Below, in pieces: positions 1-8,007 of a DNA stretch of 34,591 nucleotides; position 1 is the first letter of the stretch, and every line of letters begins with the position of its first letter. The DNA is from Thermoleophilia bacterium. Its GTDB lineage: Bacteria > Actinomycetota > Thermoleophilia > Gaiellales > Gaiellaceae. The stretch is from assembly GCA_025928515.1 (NCBI GenBank), contig JAICJI010000021.1:1-34591 (forward strand), given 5' to 3'. The position numbers and the translations under genes are program-made. The notes under the pieces were generated by a model. That model ran no database searches. It was given only the letters and a program-made list of their open reading frames with translations, and was not told the DNA's origin.

Positions 1-44
1 CACCCTCATGGGAGGGGGCAAGCCTAGGGCCGGGAAGCTCGCGA

Positions 45-77
45 AGGTGTGCCACCTGTGTCACGAGACCGTGTCTC
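45..77 (-). terminator. Two small stem-loops after deoC
   Basis: Just past the deoC stop, two perfect 5-bp hairpins with 3-base loops follow each other: GAGAC/GTCTC (65-77) and AGGTG/CACCT (45-57). No T-run follows, so this is not a canonical intrinsic terminator. It may mark the 3' end of the deoC transcript. Nothing else is recognisable in bases 1-78. Confidence 0.3.
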
Positions 78-78
78 T

Positions 79-1017
79 TCAATCCTTCGTGAAGTAGTCG
101 CCGCTCTGGTACGTGCCGGTGCGTTCCTTGCGCAACTGCATCAGGATGTCGTTGAGGAGCGACGACGCGCCCAGCCGGTACAGGTCGGGCGTCAGCCACT
201 CCGGCCCGAGCGTCTCGTGCACCAGCACGAGGTGCTGCACCGCTTGCTTCGCCTGCCGGATGCCGCCGGCGGCCTTGAAGCCGACGCGCCGGCCCGTCTC
301 CTCGTACACGTCCCGGATGGCCTCGAGCATGCATAGCGCGACGGGCAGCGTCGCGGCCGGCGAGATCTTCCCGGTCGAGGTCTTGACGAAGTCCGCGCCC
401 GCTGCAATGGAGAGCAGGGTCGCCCGCCGCACGTTGTCGTATGTGCCGAGCTCGCCCGTCTCGAGAATCACCTTCAGGTGCGCGTCGCCGCACGCCTCCT
501 TCACCTGGACGACCTCGTCGTAGACCTTCGCGTAGCGGCCGGAAAGGAAGGCGCCGCGGTCGATCACCATGTCGATCTCGTCCGCTCCCAACTCGACCGT
601 CGCGCGCACGTCGGCGACCTTCACCGCCGTCGGGTACTGCCCCGACGGGAACCCGGTGGCGACCGCCGCCACCTTCACGCCGCTGCCGTCCACCCGTTCG
701 CGCACAGCCGGTACGAGGTTCGGGTACACGCACACCGCCGCGACCGGAGGAATGGACGGATCGGACGGATCGGGCCGAAGCGCCTTCGATGCGATCGCCG
801 CCGCCTTGCCGGGCGTGTCGGCACCTTCGAGCGTGGTCAGGTCGGTCGTCCGGATCGCCAGCATCAGCGCCCAGACCTTCGCCTCGCGCTTGATCGACCG
901 CTTGGCCAGAGACGCCGCGCGCTCCTCGAGCGCGACCGCGTCGACCGCCCCGATTCGCGGCAGCCGTGCTTCGAGCGGAAGCTCGAACCCTGCCGGCAAT
1001 GCAGGTGCCTGGGCCAT
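79..1017 (-). CDS. deoC: Deoxyribose-phosphate aldolase, long form
   Basis: Class I aldolase that cleaves 2-deoxyribose 5-phosphate to acetaldehyde and glyceraldehyde 3-phosphate in deoxynucleoside catabolism (cytosol). The 312-residue protein has the DERA core: LTTLEG near 60-65, VCVYP near 96, the ATGFPSG loop near 120-126, the Schiff-base lysine in FVKTSTGK (K212) and the second active-site lysine in FKAAGG (K248). D149 in EIDMVI is probably the conserved acidic residue. The length fits the long DERA class rather than the roughly 250-residue E. coli type. The ATG start is supported by TAGACT six bases upstream, implying a leaderless mRNA. It is transcribed divergently from the GH3 gene across 67 bp. 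Cytidine deaminase (6189-6563) serves the same salvage pathways. Confidence 0.96.
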   Translation of the reverse strand: MAQAPALPAGFELPLEARLPRIGAVDAVALEERAASLAKRSIKREAKVWALMLAIRTTDLTTLEGADTPGKAAAIASKALRPDPSDPSIPPVAAVCVYPNLVPAVRERVDGSGVKVAAVATGFPSGQYPTAVKVADVRATVELGADEIDMVIDRGAFLSGRYAKVYDEVVQVKEACGDAHLKVILETGELGTYDNVRRATLLSIAAGADFVKTSTGKISPAATLPVALCMLEAIRDVYEETGRRVGFKAAGGIRQAKQAVQHLVLVHETLGPEWLTPDLYRLGASSLLNDILMQLRKERTGTYQSGDYFTKD

Positions 1018-1029
1018 ACGCTGAGTCTA
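1018..1029 (-). promoter_or_regulatory. Leaderless -10 element of deoC
   Basis: TAGACT (1029 to 1024) is followed by six bases and the ATG of deoC, so transcription would begin at or next to the start codon. No convincing -35 is visible. Inference from spacing; the same arrangement recurs across the window. Confidence 0.55.
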
Positions 1030-1071
1030 GTCCGGGGCGCACGGCTATCCAGCAGCGCCGAAAACCAGGGC

Positions 1072-1084
1072 TACCCTGTCCGCG
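1072..1084 (+). promoter_or_regulatory. Leaderless -10 element of the GH3 gene
   Basis: TACCCT (1072-1077), seven bases, then ATG at 1085. No Shine-Dalgarno sequence could fit in so short a leader. No clear -35 box. Confidence 0.5.
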
Positions 1085-2182
1085 ATGAAGAGGGCGCTCG
1101 CGGGTCTCGTCGCCTTGGCGACCATTGCGGTCGTTTCCGCGGCTGCAAGGCCGGGTCCGGTGGCTTCGGGGCCGACGAGGGCACGGCACACCGTGATGGG
1201 CTTCTCCGATCCGGCCGAGACCGTGATGGGGACGCTCGTCGGCCCGCCGTCCCGCCGGTTCCTCACGCGGATTCGCAACGGGAAGATGGGCGGCGTCGTC
1301 CTGCTCCGCAACGGCTGGCTCACACGCAAGACAGCGGCGGCGGTCACCGCCGAGCTGCAGCAGGCGGCATGCACGCGCGGCGAGCCTCTGCTCATAGCCG
1401 TCGACCAGGAAGGCGGGATCGTGCGCCGACTCGCCTGGGCACCGCCGACGGAGGCGCCCGACGAGATGTCGGGCCCATCTGCCGCGCACCAGCAGGCAGC
1501 AGCCGCGGCGGAGTCCCTCCACTCGGTCGGGATCGACGTCGACTTCGCGCCCGTCGTCGACACGCCCGGCTCGGTGCACAACTTCCTCGGGTCGCGCGCG
1601 TTCTCGCACTCCCGCACCTGGAACGCGAGCATGGCCCGCGCATTCGTCGGCGGCCTGCAGACGAGCGGGACCGCGGCGACCGCGAAGCACTTCCCCGGTC
1701 TCGGCCTCGCGAGCGGCAACACCGACAACGGGCGGATCGTGATCCGAGCGGCTGCGTGGAAGCTCCACCAGGGCCTGCTGCCGTTCCAGAGCGCGGTCCG
1801 CGCCGGCGTGAAGCTCGTGATGGTCTCGACCGCGGTCTATCCCAGGCTCGACGGCTCGAAGAGGCCGGCCGCGTTCTCGAGCACGATCATCAACGGGTTG
1901 CTCCGCAAGCAGCTCGGCTTCACGGGTGTCACCGTGACCGACTCGCTCACGGCCCCGGCCGCGGACAGGATCCCCCACACCGCGACGCGCGCCATGCTCG
2001 CCGGCTCCGACCTGCTCATCTTCGGTGCCGAGAGCGCGAGCGAGCGCGGCTACTCGACGCTCGTCACGGACGAAGCCGATACGCCGCGGCTCGAGTCGCG
2101 ACTGACGACGGCCGCGGCGAGGATCCGGGCGCTGAAAGCCTGGCTTGCCGCCCACGGCGGCGCCGCCTGTGCCGCCGGCTAG
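1085..2182 (+). CDS. Secreted glycoside hydrolase family 3-like protein
   Basis: A 365-residue protein with an N-terminal signal peptide (basic MKR, hydrophobic stretch to about residue 21) and a single GH3 (beta/alpha)8 domain, related to NagZ-type beta-N-acetylglucosaminidases that cut GlcNAc from peptidoglycan fragments. Visible motifs: AVDQEGG near 105-111, KHFPG at 201-205, and the probable nucleophile D286 in VTVTDSL. In NagZ enzymes an Asp-x-His pair in the loop after KHFPGHG supplies the acid/base; here the aligned positions read N212-T213-D214, so the usual dyad is absent and activity or substrate may differ. The separate C-terminal GH3 domain of larger enzymes is missing, as expected for this length. 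Exported or lipid-anchored location is inferred; no lipobox cysteine is visible. Confidence 0.85.
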   Translation: MKRALAGLVALATIAVVSAAARPGPVASGPTRARHTVMGFSDPAETVMGTLVGPPSRRFLTRIRNGKMGGVVLLRNGWLTRKTAAAVTAELQQAACTRGEPLLIAVDQEGGIVRRLAWAPPTEAPDEMSGPSAAHQQAAAAAESLHSVGIDVDFAPVVDTPGSVHNFLGSRAFSHSRTWNASMARAFVGGLQTSGTAATAKHFPGLGLASGNTDNGRIVIRAAAWKLHQGLLPFQSAVRAGVKLVMVSTAVYPRLDGSKRPAAFSSTIINGLLRKQLGFTGVTVTDSLTAPAADRIPHTATRAMLAGSDLLIFGAESASERGYSTLVTDEADTPRLESRLTTAAARIRALKAWLAAHGGAACAAG

Positions 2183-2227
2183 TTCGCGACCATAGACACG
2201 AGCGCGCCCACGCGGGATCATCCGCGG

Positions 2228-3832
2228 ATGGCGATCGCGGAAGACGCTGAAGCCGCGCCGGGTCGGAAGCGCCGTGCCTGGGGGGCGGACGGTCAGCTCG
2301 TACGCGCCGTCGGCCGTGTCCCTCTGCCGCTCGGCGCAAAGCTGCTGGTCGGCTTCGCAATCCTCGCGGGACTCCTCGCGTCCGTTGCCGCCCTCGGACT
2401 CGTAGCGTTGAGCCAGTCGAACTCGCGCGGCGAACAATTGCGCCGGCTGCAGCGGCGCGCGGTCTACGTGCAGCTCGTCCTCACGGACGCCCAGCAGCTG
2501 AAGCGAGCCATCGACTTTCGGATCAACAGTCCCGGCTCGACGAAGACGTTCGGCTCGGCTCTCGACCAGACGATCACGAACGACATGAACCAGCTCTGCA
2601 TCGACTCCGGCCTCGGAGGTTGCATGGGGCCGGCATCCCCAGGCCCGTTTCAACTGTCTGCGGTCGACCCGAACGCGACCCGCAAGATCACTGGCAGCTA
2701 CGGGATGTTCTACGAAGTCTCCGGGAATACAGCCCCGGTCAACCAGGGAGGAACCCCCTTTCCGGTCGAGCGGGTCCTGAGGCAAGCGGACGGCTTCGCG
2801 CGCTCGTTGAGTGGGGATCTCAGCAGGCTCGCACATGAGACTCGCGCTCGCACCGATGCCCTCGTGGCCGCCGACCACAGCTCGTTCGCCGGATCCCGGA
2901 ACCTCCTGATCGGTGTCGGTGCGGGCGGCCTCCTCCTCGCGCTCGCCCTCGGGCTTCTCCTTTCCTGGTCCGTCGTCGCCCCGCTCCGCCGCACGCAGGA
3001 GAGCTTGTCCGCGATTGCGGCCGGCGACTTCGCCTCCCAGGTCGAGGTACCGAACCGGGACGAGATCGGGGCTCTCGCCGCCGACGTGAACCGGATGAGC
3101 GACGAGCTCGGTCGTCTCTATCGCGAGGTCGAGACGGCGAGCCGGCACAAGTCGGACTTCCTGGCCACGATGTCGCATGAGCTCAGAACGCCGCTGAACG
3201 CGATCATCGGCTTCAGCGAAGTCCTGCACGAGCAGATGTTCGGAGAGCTCAACGAACGCCAGCTCGCCTACGTCAACGACGTCCTCGAAGCAGGCAAGCA
3301 CCTGCTCTCCCTGATCAACGACGTCCTCGACCTCGCCAAGATCGAAGCCGGCCGCATGGACCTCGAGCTCTCAGAGGTGGCCCTCCCCGACCTCCTGCGC
3401 AGCGCCGTCTCGATGCACTCCGAGCGCGCCGGCCGCAACGGCATCGCGCTCGGCCTCACGACCGAACCGGCGGAGATCGGGATCACCGCCGACGAGCGCC
3501 GCCTACGCCAAATTGTCTTCAACCTACTCTCGAACGCCGTCAAGTTCACACCCGCCGACGGACGCGTCGACGTCTCCGCCCGCCTCGACGACGGCCACGT
3601 CGAAGTCGCCGTCGCCGACACCGGGCTCGGGATCAGCACCGAAGACCAGGAAACGATCTTCCAAGAGTTCGAGCAGGGGGCCGAGGGCAAGCAAGCCGAA
3701 GGCACGGGCCTCGGGCTTCCACTCTCGCGCAAACTCGTCGAACTGCACGGCGGCCGCCTCTGGGTCGAAAGCCAACCCGGCCAGGGCAGCACCTTCCGCT
3801 TCACCCTTCCCATCCGGCAGGAGGCGTCGTGA
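2228..3832 (+). CDS. Membrane sensor histidine kinase (HAMP-HisKA-HATPase)
   Basis: A 534-residue hybrid-free sensor kinase. Order: cytoplasmic N-tail, TM1 about 38-61, extracytoplasmic sensor region about 62-225 (all-alpha looking, no family recognised, with C124 and C132 possibly forming a disulfide), TM2 about 226-249, HAMP about 250-303, HisKA with phosphoacceptor H317 in FLATMSHELRTP, N-box N436 in FNLLSNAVKF, G1 box D464 in ADTGLGIS, G2 box GTGLGLPLS 492-500. All catalytic boxes are intact. The stop overlaps the GTG of the receiver gene (GTGA), so it is translationally coupled to its likely partner. A CGCGG/CCGCG inverted repeat (2211-2226) sits directly before the ATG and could fold over the initiation site. 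No TANNNT leaderless element precedes this start. The sensed signal cannot be told from sequence. Confidence 0.93.
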   Translation: MAIAEDAEAAPGRKRRAWGADGQLVRAVGRVPLPLGAKLLVGFAILAGLLASVAALGLVALSQSNSRGEQLRRLQRRAVYVQLVLTDAQQLKRAIDFRINSPGSTKTFGSALDQTITNDMNQLCIDSGLGGCMGPASPGPFQLSAVDPNATRKITGSYGMFYEVSGNTAPVNQGGTPFPVERVLRQADGFARSLSGDLSRLAHETRARTDALVAADHSSFAGSRNLLIGVGAGGLLLALALGLLLSWSVVAPLRRTQESLSAIAAGDFASQVEVPNRDEIGALAADVNRMSDELGRLYREVETASRHKSDFLATMSHELRTPLNAIIGFSEVLHEQMFGELNERQLAYVNDVLEAGKHLLSLINDVLDLAKIEAGRMDLELSEVALPDLLRSAVSMHSERAGRNGIALGLTTEPAEIGITADERRLRQIVFNLLSNAVKFTPADGRVDVSARLDDGHVEVAVADTGLGISTEDQETIFQEFEQGAEGKQAEGTGLGLPLSRKLVELHGGRLWVESQPGQGSTFRFTLPIRQEAS

Positions 3833-4194
3833 GCGAGCTGATCCTGATCGTCGACGACAACGAGAACAACCGCAAGCTCGCGCGCGACGTGCTCGAGTTC
3901 GCGGGCTTCGAGACGATCGTGGCGACAGGAGGCGTCGAGGGGGTCGCCCTTGCGCAGGAGCGAGGGCCGGATCTCGTCCTCATGGACATACGCATGCCGG
4001 ATCTCAGCGGCACCGACGCGTTGAAACTCCTCAAGGAGGACTCCCGGACCGCGGAGATCCCGGTCGTCGCCCTGACGTCCTCGACAATGCGAGGCGACGA
4101 GCAGCGCTTTCTCGCCGAGGGCTTCGACGGCTATCTCGCCAAGCCGATCAGCGTGCGCGAGTTTCCCGACCAGGTGCGGGGGTTCCTGAAGTGA
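3829..4194 (+). CDS. Single-domain response regulator (DivK/CheY-like)
   Basis: A 121-residue stand-alone receiver. Phosphoacceptor D53 in LVLMDIRMP, acidic pair D9-D10, switch residue T83 in ALTSS, and K105 in LAKP are all present. There is no output domain, so it probably relays phosphate or acts by protein-protein contact. The GTG start lies inside the kinase stop (GTGA, 3829-3832) and has a strong AGGAGG just upstream within the kinase gene. Its own stop overlaps the next start in the same way, giving kinase-receiver-receiver/cyclase as one translationally coupled unit. Confidence 0.95.
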   Translation: MSELILIVDDNENNRKLARDVLEFAGFETIVATGGVEGVALAQERGPDLVLMDIRMPDLSGTDALKLLKEDSRTAEIPVVALTSSTMRGDEQRFLAEGFDGYLAKPISVREFPDQVRGFLK

Positions 4195-5324
4195 CGAGCC
4201 TCGAGACCACACCCGAGGCCCGGATACTCGTCGTCGACGACATGCCGGCGAACGTGCGGCTGCTGGAGGCAATCCTCGAGCCGGCGGGGTTCGCGATGAC
4301 TTCTGTCGGCTCAGGCCCCGAGGCGCTGGAACGAGTCGTGGCCGATCTGCCCGACCTCGTCCTCCTCGACGTCCAGATGGCGGGCATGAACGGCTACGAG
4401 GTCTGCCGCCGGATTCGCGAGAACGAGACGACGGCGCTGCTTCCGGTCGTGATGCTCACCTCGCACGGCTCCGAGGCACGGATCGACGGGATCCGGGCCG
4501 GCGCGGACGACTTCGTCACGAAGCCGTTCGACCAGCAGGAGCTGCTGCTGCGGGTTCGCTCGCTCGTGCGCATCAAGCGCTACCACGACACGATCCGCGC
4601 CCAGGCGGCCGAGCTCGCCGACCTCAATCGGACGCTCGAGGCCCGGGTCGCGGAGCAGGTCGAGGAGCTCGCACGCATGGCGCGCCTGCGGCGGTTCCTC
4701 TCGCCGACGCTCGCGGACGTGGTCATGGAGCGCGGAGACGCCGTGCTGGAGTCGCACCGGCGGGAGCTGGCCGTCCTCTTCGCCGACCTGCGGGGCTGGA
4801 CCGATTTCAGCGCAGGCACCGAGCCGGAGGAAGTGATGACCGTTGTCGGCTCGTACCACGCCGCGATGGGCGAGCTGATCCTCAACTACGAAGCCACGGT
4901 CGGCTGGTTCGCCGGCGACGGGTTGATGGTGTGGTTCAACGATCCGATCCCGTGCGACGAGCCGGCCGCACGAGCCGTGCGCATGGCGGTGGAGATGCGC
5001 GAGGCGATGTCGGCTCTCACCGCCGGCTGGCGGAAGCGCGGCCACGAGCTCGACTTCTCGATCGGTGTCGCGCTCGGCTACGCGACGATCGGGCGGATCG
5101 GCTTCGAGGGACGCTACGACTACGGAGCCGTCGGCAGCGTCCTCAATCTGGCGTCGCGCCTGTGCGATGCAGCGGGCCCGGGGCAGATCGTCGTCGCACA
5201 GCGCGTGCTCGCGGAGGTCGAGGAGCTCGTCGAGGCGGAGCCGCTGGGCAAGCTGGAGCTGAAAGGATTCGGCGCGCCCGTCGAGGCTTTCGCGATCGCT
5301 GCGGCAGCGCCTGCGCGAGCCTAG
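4191..5324 (+). CDS. Response regulator fused to class III adenylate/guanylate cyclase
   Basis: A 377-residue protein: receiver domain 10-128 (acidic D16-D17, phosphoacceptor D60, T90, K111), a heptad-like coiled coil about 136-165, then a class III cyclase catalytic domain about 190-370. Both metal aspartates are present (D199 in FADLRGW, D243 in AGDGLM) and the transition-state pair N319/R323 sits in LNLASRL. The two substrate-specifying positions are odd: the lysine of the usual DKFIGD motif is W239, and the Asp/Thr before the GD(x)VN motif is G312. It is therefore likely catalytic, but ATP versus GTP specificity cannot be assigned. The GTG start overlaps the previous stop (4191-4194). Its stop overlaps the era stop tail to tail at CTAG. 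It is the probable output of the phosphorelay, making a cyclic nucleotide second messenger. Confidence 0.9.
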   Translation: MTSLETTPEARILVVDDMPANVRLLEAILEPAGFAMTSVGSGPEALERVVADLPDLVLLDVQMAGMNGYEVCRRIRENETTALLPVVMLTSHGSEARIDGIRAGADDFVTKPFDQQELLLRVRSLVRIKRYHDTIRAQAAELADLNRTLEARVAEQVEELARMARLRRFLSPTLADVVMERGDAVLESHRRELAVLFADLRGWTDFSAGTEPEEVMTVVGSYHAAMGELILNYEATVGWFAGDGLMVWFNDPIPCDEPAARAVRMAVEMREAMSALTAGWRKRGHELDFSIGVALGYATIGRIGFEGRYDYGAVGSVLNLASRLCDAAGPGQIVVAQRVLAEVEELVEAEPLGKLELKGFGAPVEAFAIAAAAPARA

Positions 5325-6181
5325 AGCCCGAGCCGCTCGAGCGTCGCGGCGTCCCGCCGCCAGCGCGGGCGCACCTTGACCTTGAGCTCGAGGAAGACCT
5401 GGTGGCCGAGGAGGGCCTCGATCTCCGGCCTCGCCCGCGTCCCGATCTCCTTCACGATCGCACCGCCCTTGCCGACCACGATCTGCTTCTGCGAGTCGGT
5501 CTCGACGAGGATCGACGCGCGCACGACCTTGTCCTCGATCTCTTCCACCTCGACGGAGATCGCGTGCGGCACCTCGTCGCGTGTGAGCCAGAGCGCCTTC
5601 TCGCGCACGAGCTCCGCGAGCTGGAGCTCGACCGAGAGGTCTGTGCGCTGCTCCTGCGGGAAGTAGAGCGGCCCCTCGGGAAGCAAGCCGACGAGCTCCT
5701 CGTGGAGCGCTGCCACGCCGTCGCCGGTTTTCGCGCTCACAGGGTGGAGCGCGTGGAAATCGCCGAGCCGCGCGGCCGTCTCCATCTGTTGCGCGACGTG
5801 GGCCGCCTTGAGCCGGTCGACCTTGTTCAGCGCGATCACCACCGGAACTCCGAGGCCGAACACGCGCGATGCGATGAAGCGATCCCCCGCCCCGATCCGC
5901 TCCCGCGCAGAGAGGACGAAGACGACGGCCTCGATCTCCTCGAACGCCGCGTCGACGGTTTTCTGCATGCGCTCGGTGAGCGCGTCGAGCGGCCGCTGGA
6001 ACCCGGGGAGGTCGGCGAGCACGAGCTGGTAGTCGTCGCCGTTCGCGATCCCGAAGATCCGGCGTCTCGTCGTCTGCGGCTTGTCGGAGACGATCGCGAC
6101 CTTCCCGCCGCAGAGCGCGTTCACGAGCGTCGACTTGCCGACGTTGGGACGGCCGGCGACCGAGACGATGCCCGACCTCAT
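5321..6181 (-). CDS. era: GTPase Era
   Basis: Ribosome-assembly GTPase that binds the 3' end of 16S rRNA and assists 30S maturation. The 286 residues comprise a G domain and a C-terminal type-II KH domain. Motifs: G1 GRPNVGKS (10-17), G3 DLPG (57-60), G4 NKVD (119-122), G5 SAK (149-151), and the KH loop VGKGG about 236-240. The G3 box reads DLPG rather than the common DTPG. The ATG is chosen because the conserved protein begins MRSGIVSVAGRPN; a longer reading adds 27 unrelated residues. It is the last gene of the phoH operon, seven bases after cdd. YbeY, another 16S maturation factor, lies in the same operon. Confidence 0.96.
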   Translation of the reverse strand: MRSGIVSVAGRPNVGKSTLVNALCGGKVAIVSDKPQTTRRRIFGIANGDDYQLVLADLPGFQRPLDALTERMQKTVDAAFEEIEAVVFVLSARERIGAGDRFIASRVFGLGVPVVIALNKVDRLKAAHVAQQMETAARLGDFHALHPVSAKTGDGVAALHEELVGLLPEGPLYFPQEQRTDLSVELQLAELVREKALWLTRDEVPHAISVEVEEIEDKVVRASILVETDSQKQIVVGKGGAIVKEIGTRARPEIEALLGHQVFLELKVKVRPRWRRDAATLERLGL

Positions 6182-6188
6182 GGCTCGA

Positions 6189-6563
6189 TCATTTCTGGGG
6201 CAGATCCCACGTCTCGGGCAGCAGCTCGTCCGCGCCGTACGTGGCGACCGTCCCGTCTGCACGGCGGAAATGGACGCGCTCGAACCGCCACTCGTGCAGC
6301 CATTGGCGGCAGCCGCCGCAGGGGGACGCCGTGATCGCGATCGCCTCGACGTCTCCGGGCCTCACCCCTTCGCTCGCCGCCTTCGCAATCGCCGTCCGCT
6401 CCGCGCAGACGCCGAGCGGATAGGCCGCGTTCTCGACGTTCACGCCGGTGAAGACGCGGCCGTCGTGCAGCAGAGCCGCGGCCCCGACGTGGTAGTTCGA
6501 GTACGGCGCGTACGCGTTCGCCGCAGCGGCGTCGGCCACTGCGAGCAGCTCGTCACCGGTCAC
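6189..6563 (-). CDS. cdd: Cytidine deaminase
   Basis: Zinc hydrolase that converts (deoxy)cytidine to (deoxy)uridine in pyrimidine salvage. The 124-residue size is that of the homotetrameric class. Zinc ligands and catalytic glutamate are visible as C53-A-E55 and P81-C82-x-x-C85. The GTG start overlaps the methyltransferase stop (GTGA, 6560-6563). The pairing with era is a widespread bacterial arrangement. Confidence 0.96.
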   Translation of the reverse strand: MTGDELLAVADAAAANAYAPYSNYHVGAAALLHDGRVFTGVNVENAAYPLGVCAERTAIAKAASEGVRPGDVEAIAITASPCGGCRQWLHEWRFERVHFRRADGTVATYGADELLPETWDLPQK

Positions 6564-7222
6564 GCCGCCACCCCGCCTCCGCAGAGGAAGTGGCCGTTCG
6601 AAGTGTCGCGGAGCTCGAGCTCGAAGCCGAGCGGACGAACCCGCTCCGCGAGCTCGCCTGGCGCCCAGCGCCGCTTGACGATGCGAAACGTGCGCCCGTC
6701 GGAGAGCGAGCGGGTCTCCTCCCAGCCGGCCTGGTCGGTGCCGGTGTGCGCCGTGTCGCCCGTGCCGCTGTCGACGAGGAAGACGCGGCCGCCGGGGCCG
6801 AGCGCCGTCTGGACGAGCGTCCAGAACTCCTCGAACCGCGTCTCAGGAACGTGCGAGAGCCAGAAGGAGAAGAAGACGAGGTCGAAGGTCTCGGCCGGCC
6901 GCCACTCGAAGACGTCCGCGCGCACGAGCTCCGCCTCCGGCGTGTTGAGCGCGAGCGTCTCCGGGTTCGCGTCCACAGCGACCACCCGCTCCGCGAGCCG
7001 GACGAGCTTGCGCGTCCAGATCCCGGTGCCGGCCGCGAGCTCCAGCACGGCGCCGAGCGGCGCGAGCCTCTCGAGCGCCGTCTCCGCCTCGGCCGCGTCG
7101 GCCCACCACCGCGCCAGCGCGTCGGGCTCGAGCTCGTAACGGCCGCGCCGGTGCCACCAGTCGTCGTACTCCGGCGCGCGCTGGGCGTAATAGAGCTTCT
7201 GCTGGGAGAGGACGTCGGTCAT
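6560..7222 (-). CDS. Class I SAM-dependent methyltransferase
   Basis: A 220-residue Rossmann methyltransferase. SAM motif I is VLELAAGTGIWT (59-70), the ribose-binding acidic residue is D84 in VVAVDANP, and a motif-III-like stretch FDLVFFSFWLSH follows near 113-124. The substrate is not evident; similar proteins are annotated only as methyltransferase domain 11/25. The ATG is placed at 7222, where it overlaps the upstream stop (ATGA). It lies inside the phoH-era operon, but nothing in the sequence ties it to ribosome biogenesis. Confidence 0.85.
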   Translation of the reverse strand: MTDVLSQQKLYYAQRAPEYDDWWHRRGRYELEPDALARWWADAAEAETALERLAPLGAVLELAAGTGIWTRKLVRLAERVVAVDANPETLALNTPEAELVRADVFEWRPAETFDLVFFSFWLSHVPETRFEEFWTLVQTALGPGGRVFLVDSGTGDTAHTGTDQAGWEETRSLSDGRTFRIVKRRWAPGELAERVRPLGFELELRDTSNGHFLCGGGVAA

Positions 7223-8007
7223 CCGATGAGCTGGAAGACGATCAGGGTCGTGAGCGCGCCTACGGCACCGCCGTAGAAGACCTCGAGGAGCGAGTGGATG
7301 CCCGACTCGACCCGCGTCTGCGCGACGAGCAGCGCCATGATCAGCGTCAGTGCCGAGACGACGAAGCGGTGGTGGTCGCCGACGAGGTACGTCACCGCGA
7401 TCCACCCGGCGAAGGCGATCGCCGCGTGTCCGGACGGAAGCCCGCCCCGGAGCGGCGTGCCGCGCCCTGTCCACGCCTTCGTCGCGATCACGAGGAGGAC
7501 GACGAGGACGAGCGCGACGAGCGTGATGTCAGCCGGTGCGTCCCGCACCCGGTCGAGCACGTGCGTCGCCCGCTGTCCAACGGCGCTGGAGAAGACGAGG
7601 AAGCCGACCGCGACCGCTGTGACCGACGCGATCAGGACCGAGCCGGCCGCGATGTCCTTCGCAAGCTTCGCGTTCGGGTCGAAGGAGGTCGTCGAGACGT
7701 CGATCACACCCTCGATCGCCGTGTTCAGCATCTCCGCGACGAGCACGAACGCGATGGCGATGAGGAGCGCGATCAGCTGCAGCCGTGACACGCCGACGGC
7801 GACCGCGGCCGCGAACACGCACACGGCGGCGAGGAAGTGGATGCGCAGGTTCCGCTGCGTGCGGAGGACGTGGATGATCCCCTCGAACGCGTAGTTGAAG
7901 CTGTCGAGCAGGGAAGGCGCCCGGCCGGGAGCCGGCGGCGAGGAGCGAGGCGGCGGCCGATCGCGCTGCCCGTCCTCGGGGCCGCGCGGCAGCGGGGTGA
8001 TCGTCAT
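7219..8007 (-). CDS. DgkA-type lipid kinase fused to PAP2 phosphatase
   Basis: A 262-residue membrane protein with two enzyme domains. Residues about 32-140 are a DgkA/undecaprenol kinase: FNYAFEGI near 37-44, the signature AEMLNTAIE (91-99) and the KLAKDIAAG stretch (114-122), with three hydrophobic segments. Residues about 160-262 form a PAP2 lipid phosphatase: PSGH (191-194) and TRVESGIH (231-238, R-x5-H) are intact, while the first signature (K-x6-RP) is degenerate. By family knowledge the first domain phosphorylates diacylglycerol or undecaprenol and the second removes phosphate from lipid phosphates or pyrophosphates, so the fusion probably serves undecaprenyl-phosphate recycling. ATGA overlaps join it to ybeY and the methyltransferase. 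The start is at MTITPL; a longer reading is Arg/Ala-rich shadow sequence. Confidence 0.9.
   Translation of the reverse strand: MTITPLPRGPEDGQRDRPPPRSSPPAPGRAPSLLDSFNYAFEGIIHVLRTQRNLRIHFLAAVCVFAAAVAVGVSRLQLIALLIAIAFVLVAEMLNTAIEGVIDVSTTSFDPNAKLAKDIAAGSVLIASVTAVAVGFLVFSSAVGQRATHVLDRVRDAPADITLVALVLVVLLVIATKAWTGRGTPLRGGLPSGHAAIAFAGWIAVTYLVGDHHRFVVSALTLIMALLVAQTRVESGIHSLLEVFYGGAVGALTTLIVFQLIG

Noticed and set aside
3-16. CCCTC/GAGGG hairpin at the window start
   Set aside because: Five base pairs with no T-run and no known neighbour beyond the edge; not interpretable.
478-2250. Long plus-strand open frame of 590 codons
   Set aside because: Arg/Asp/Gly-rich shadow of deoC and the GH3 gene with no recognisable domain; the real genes have clear motifs in other frames.
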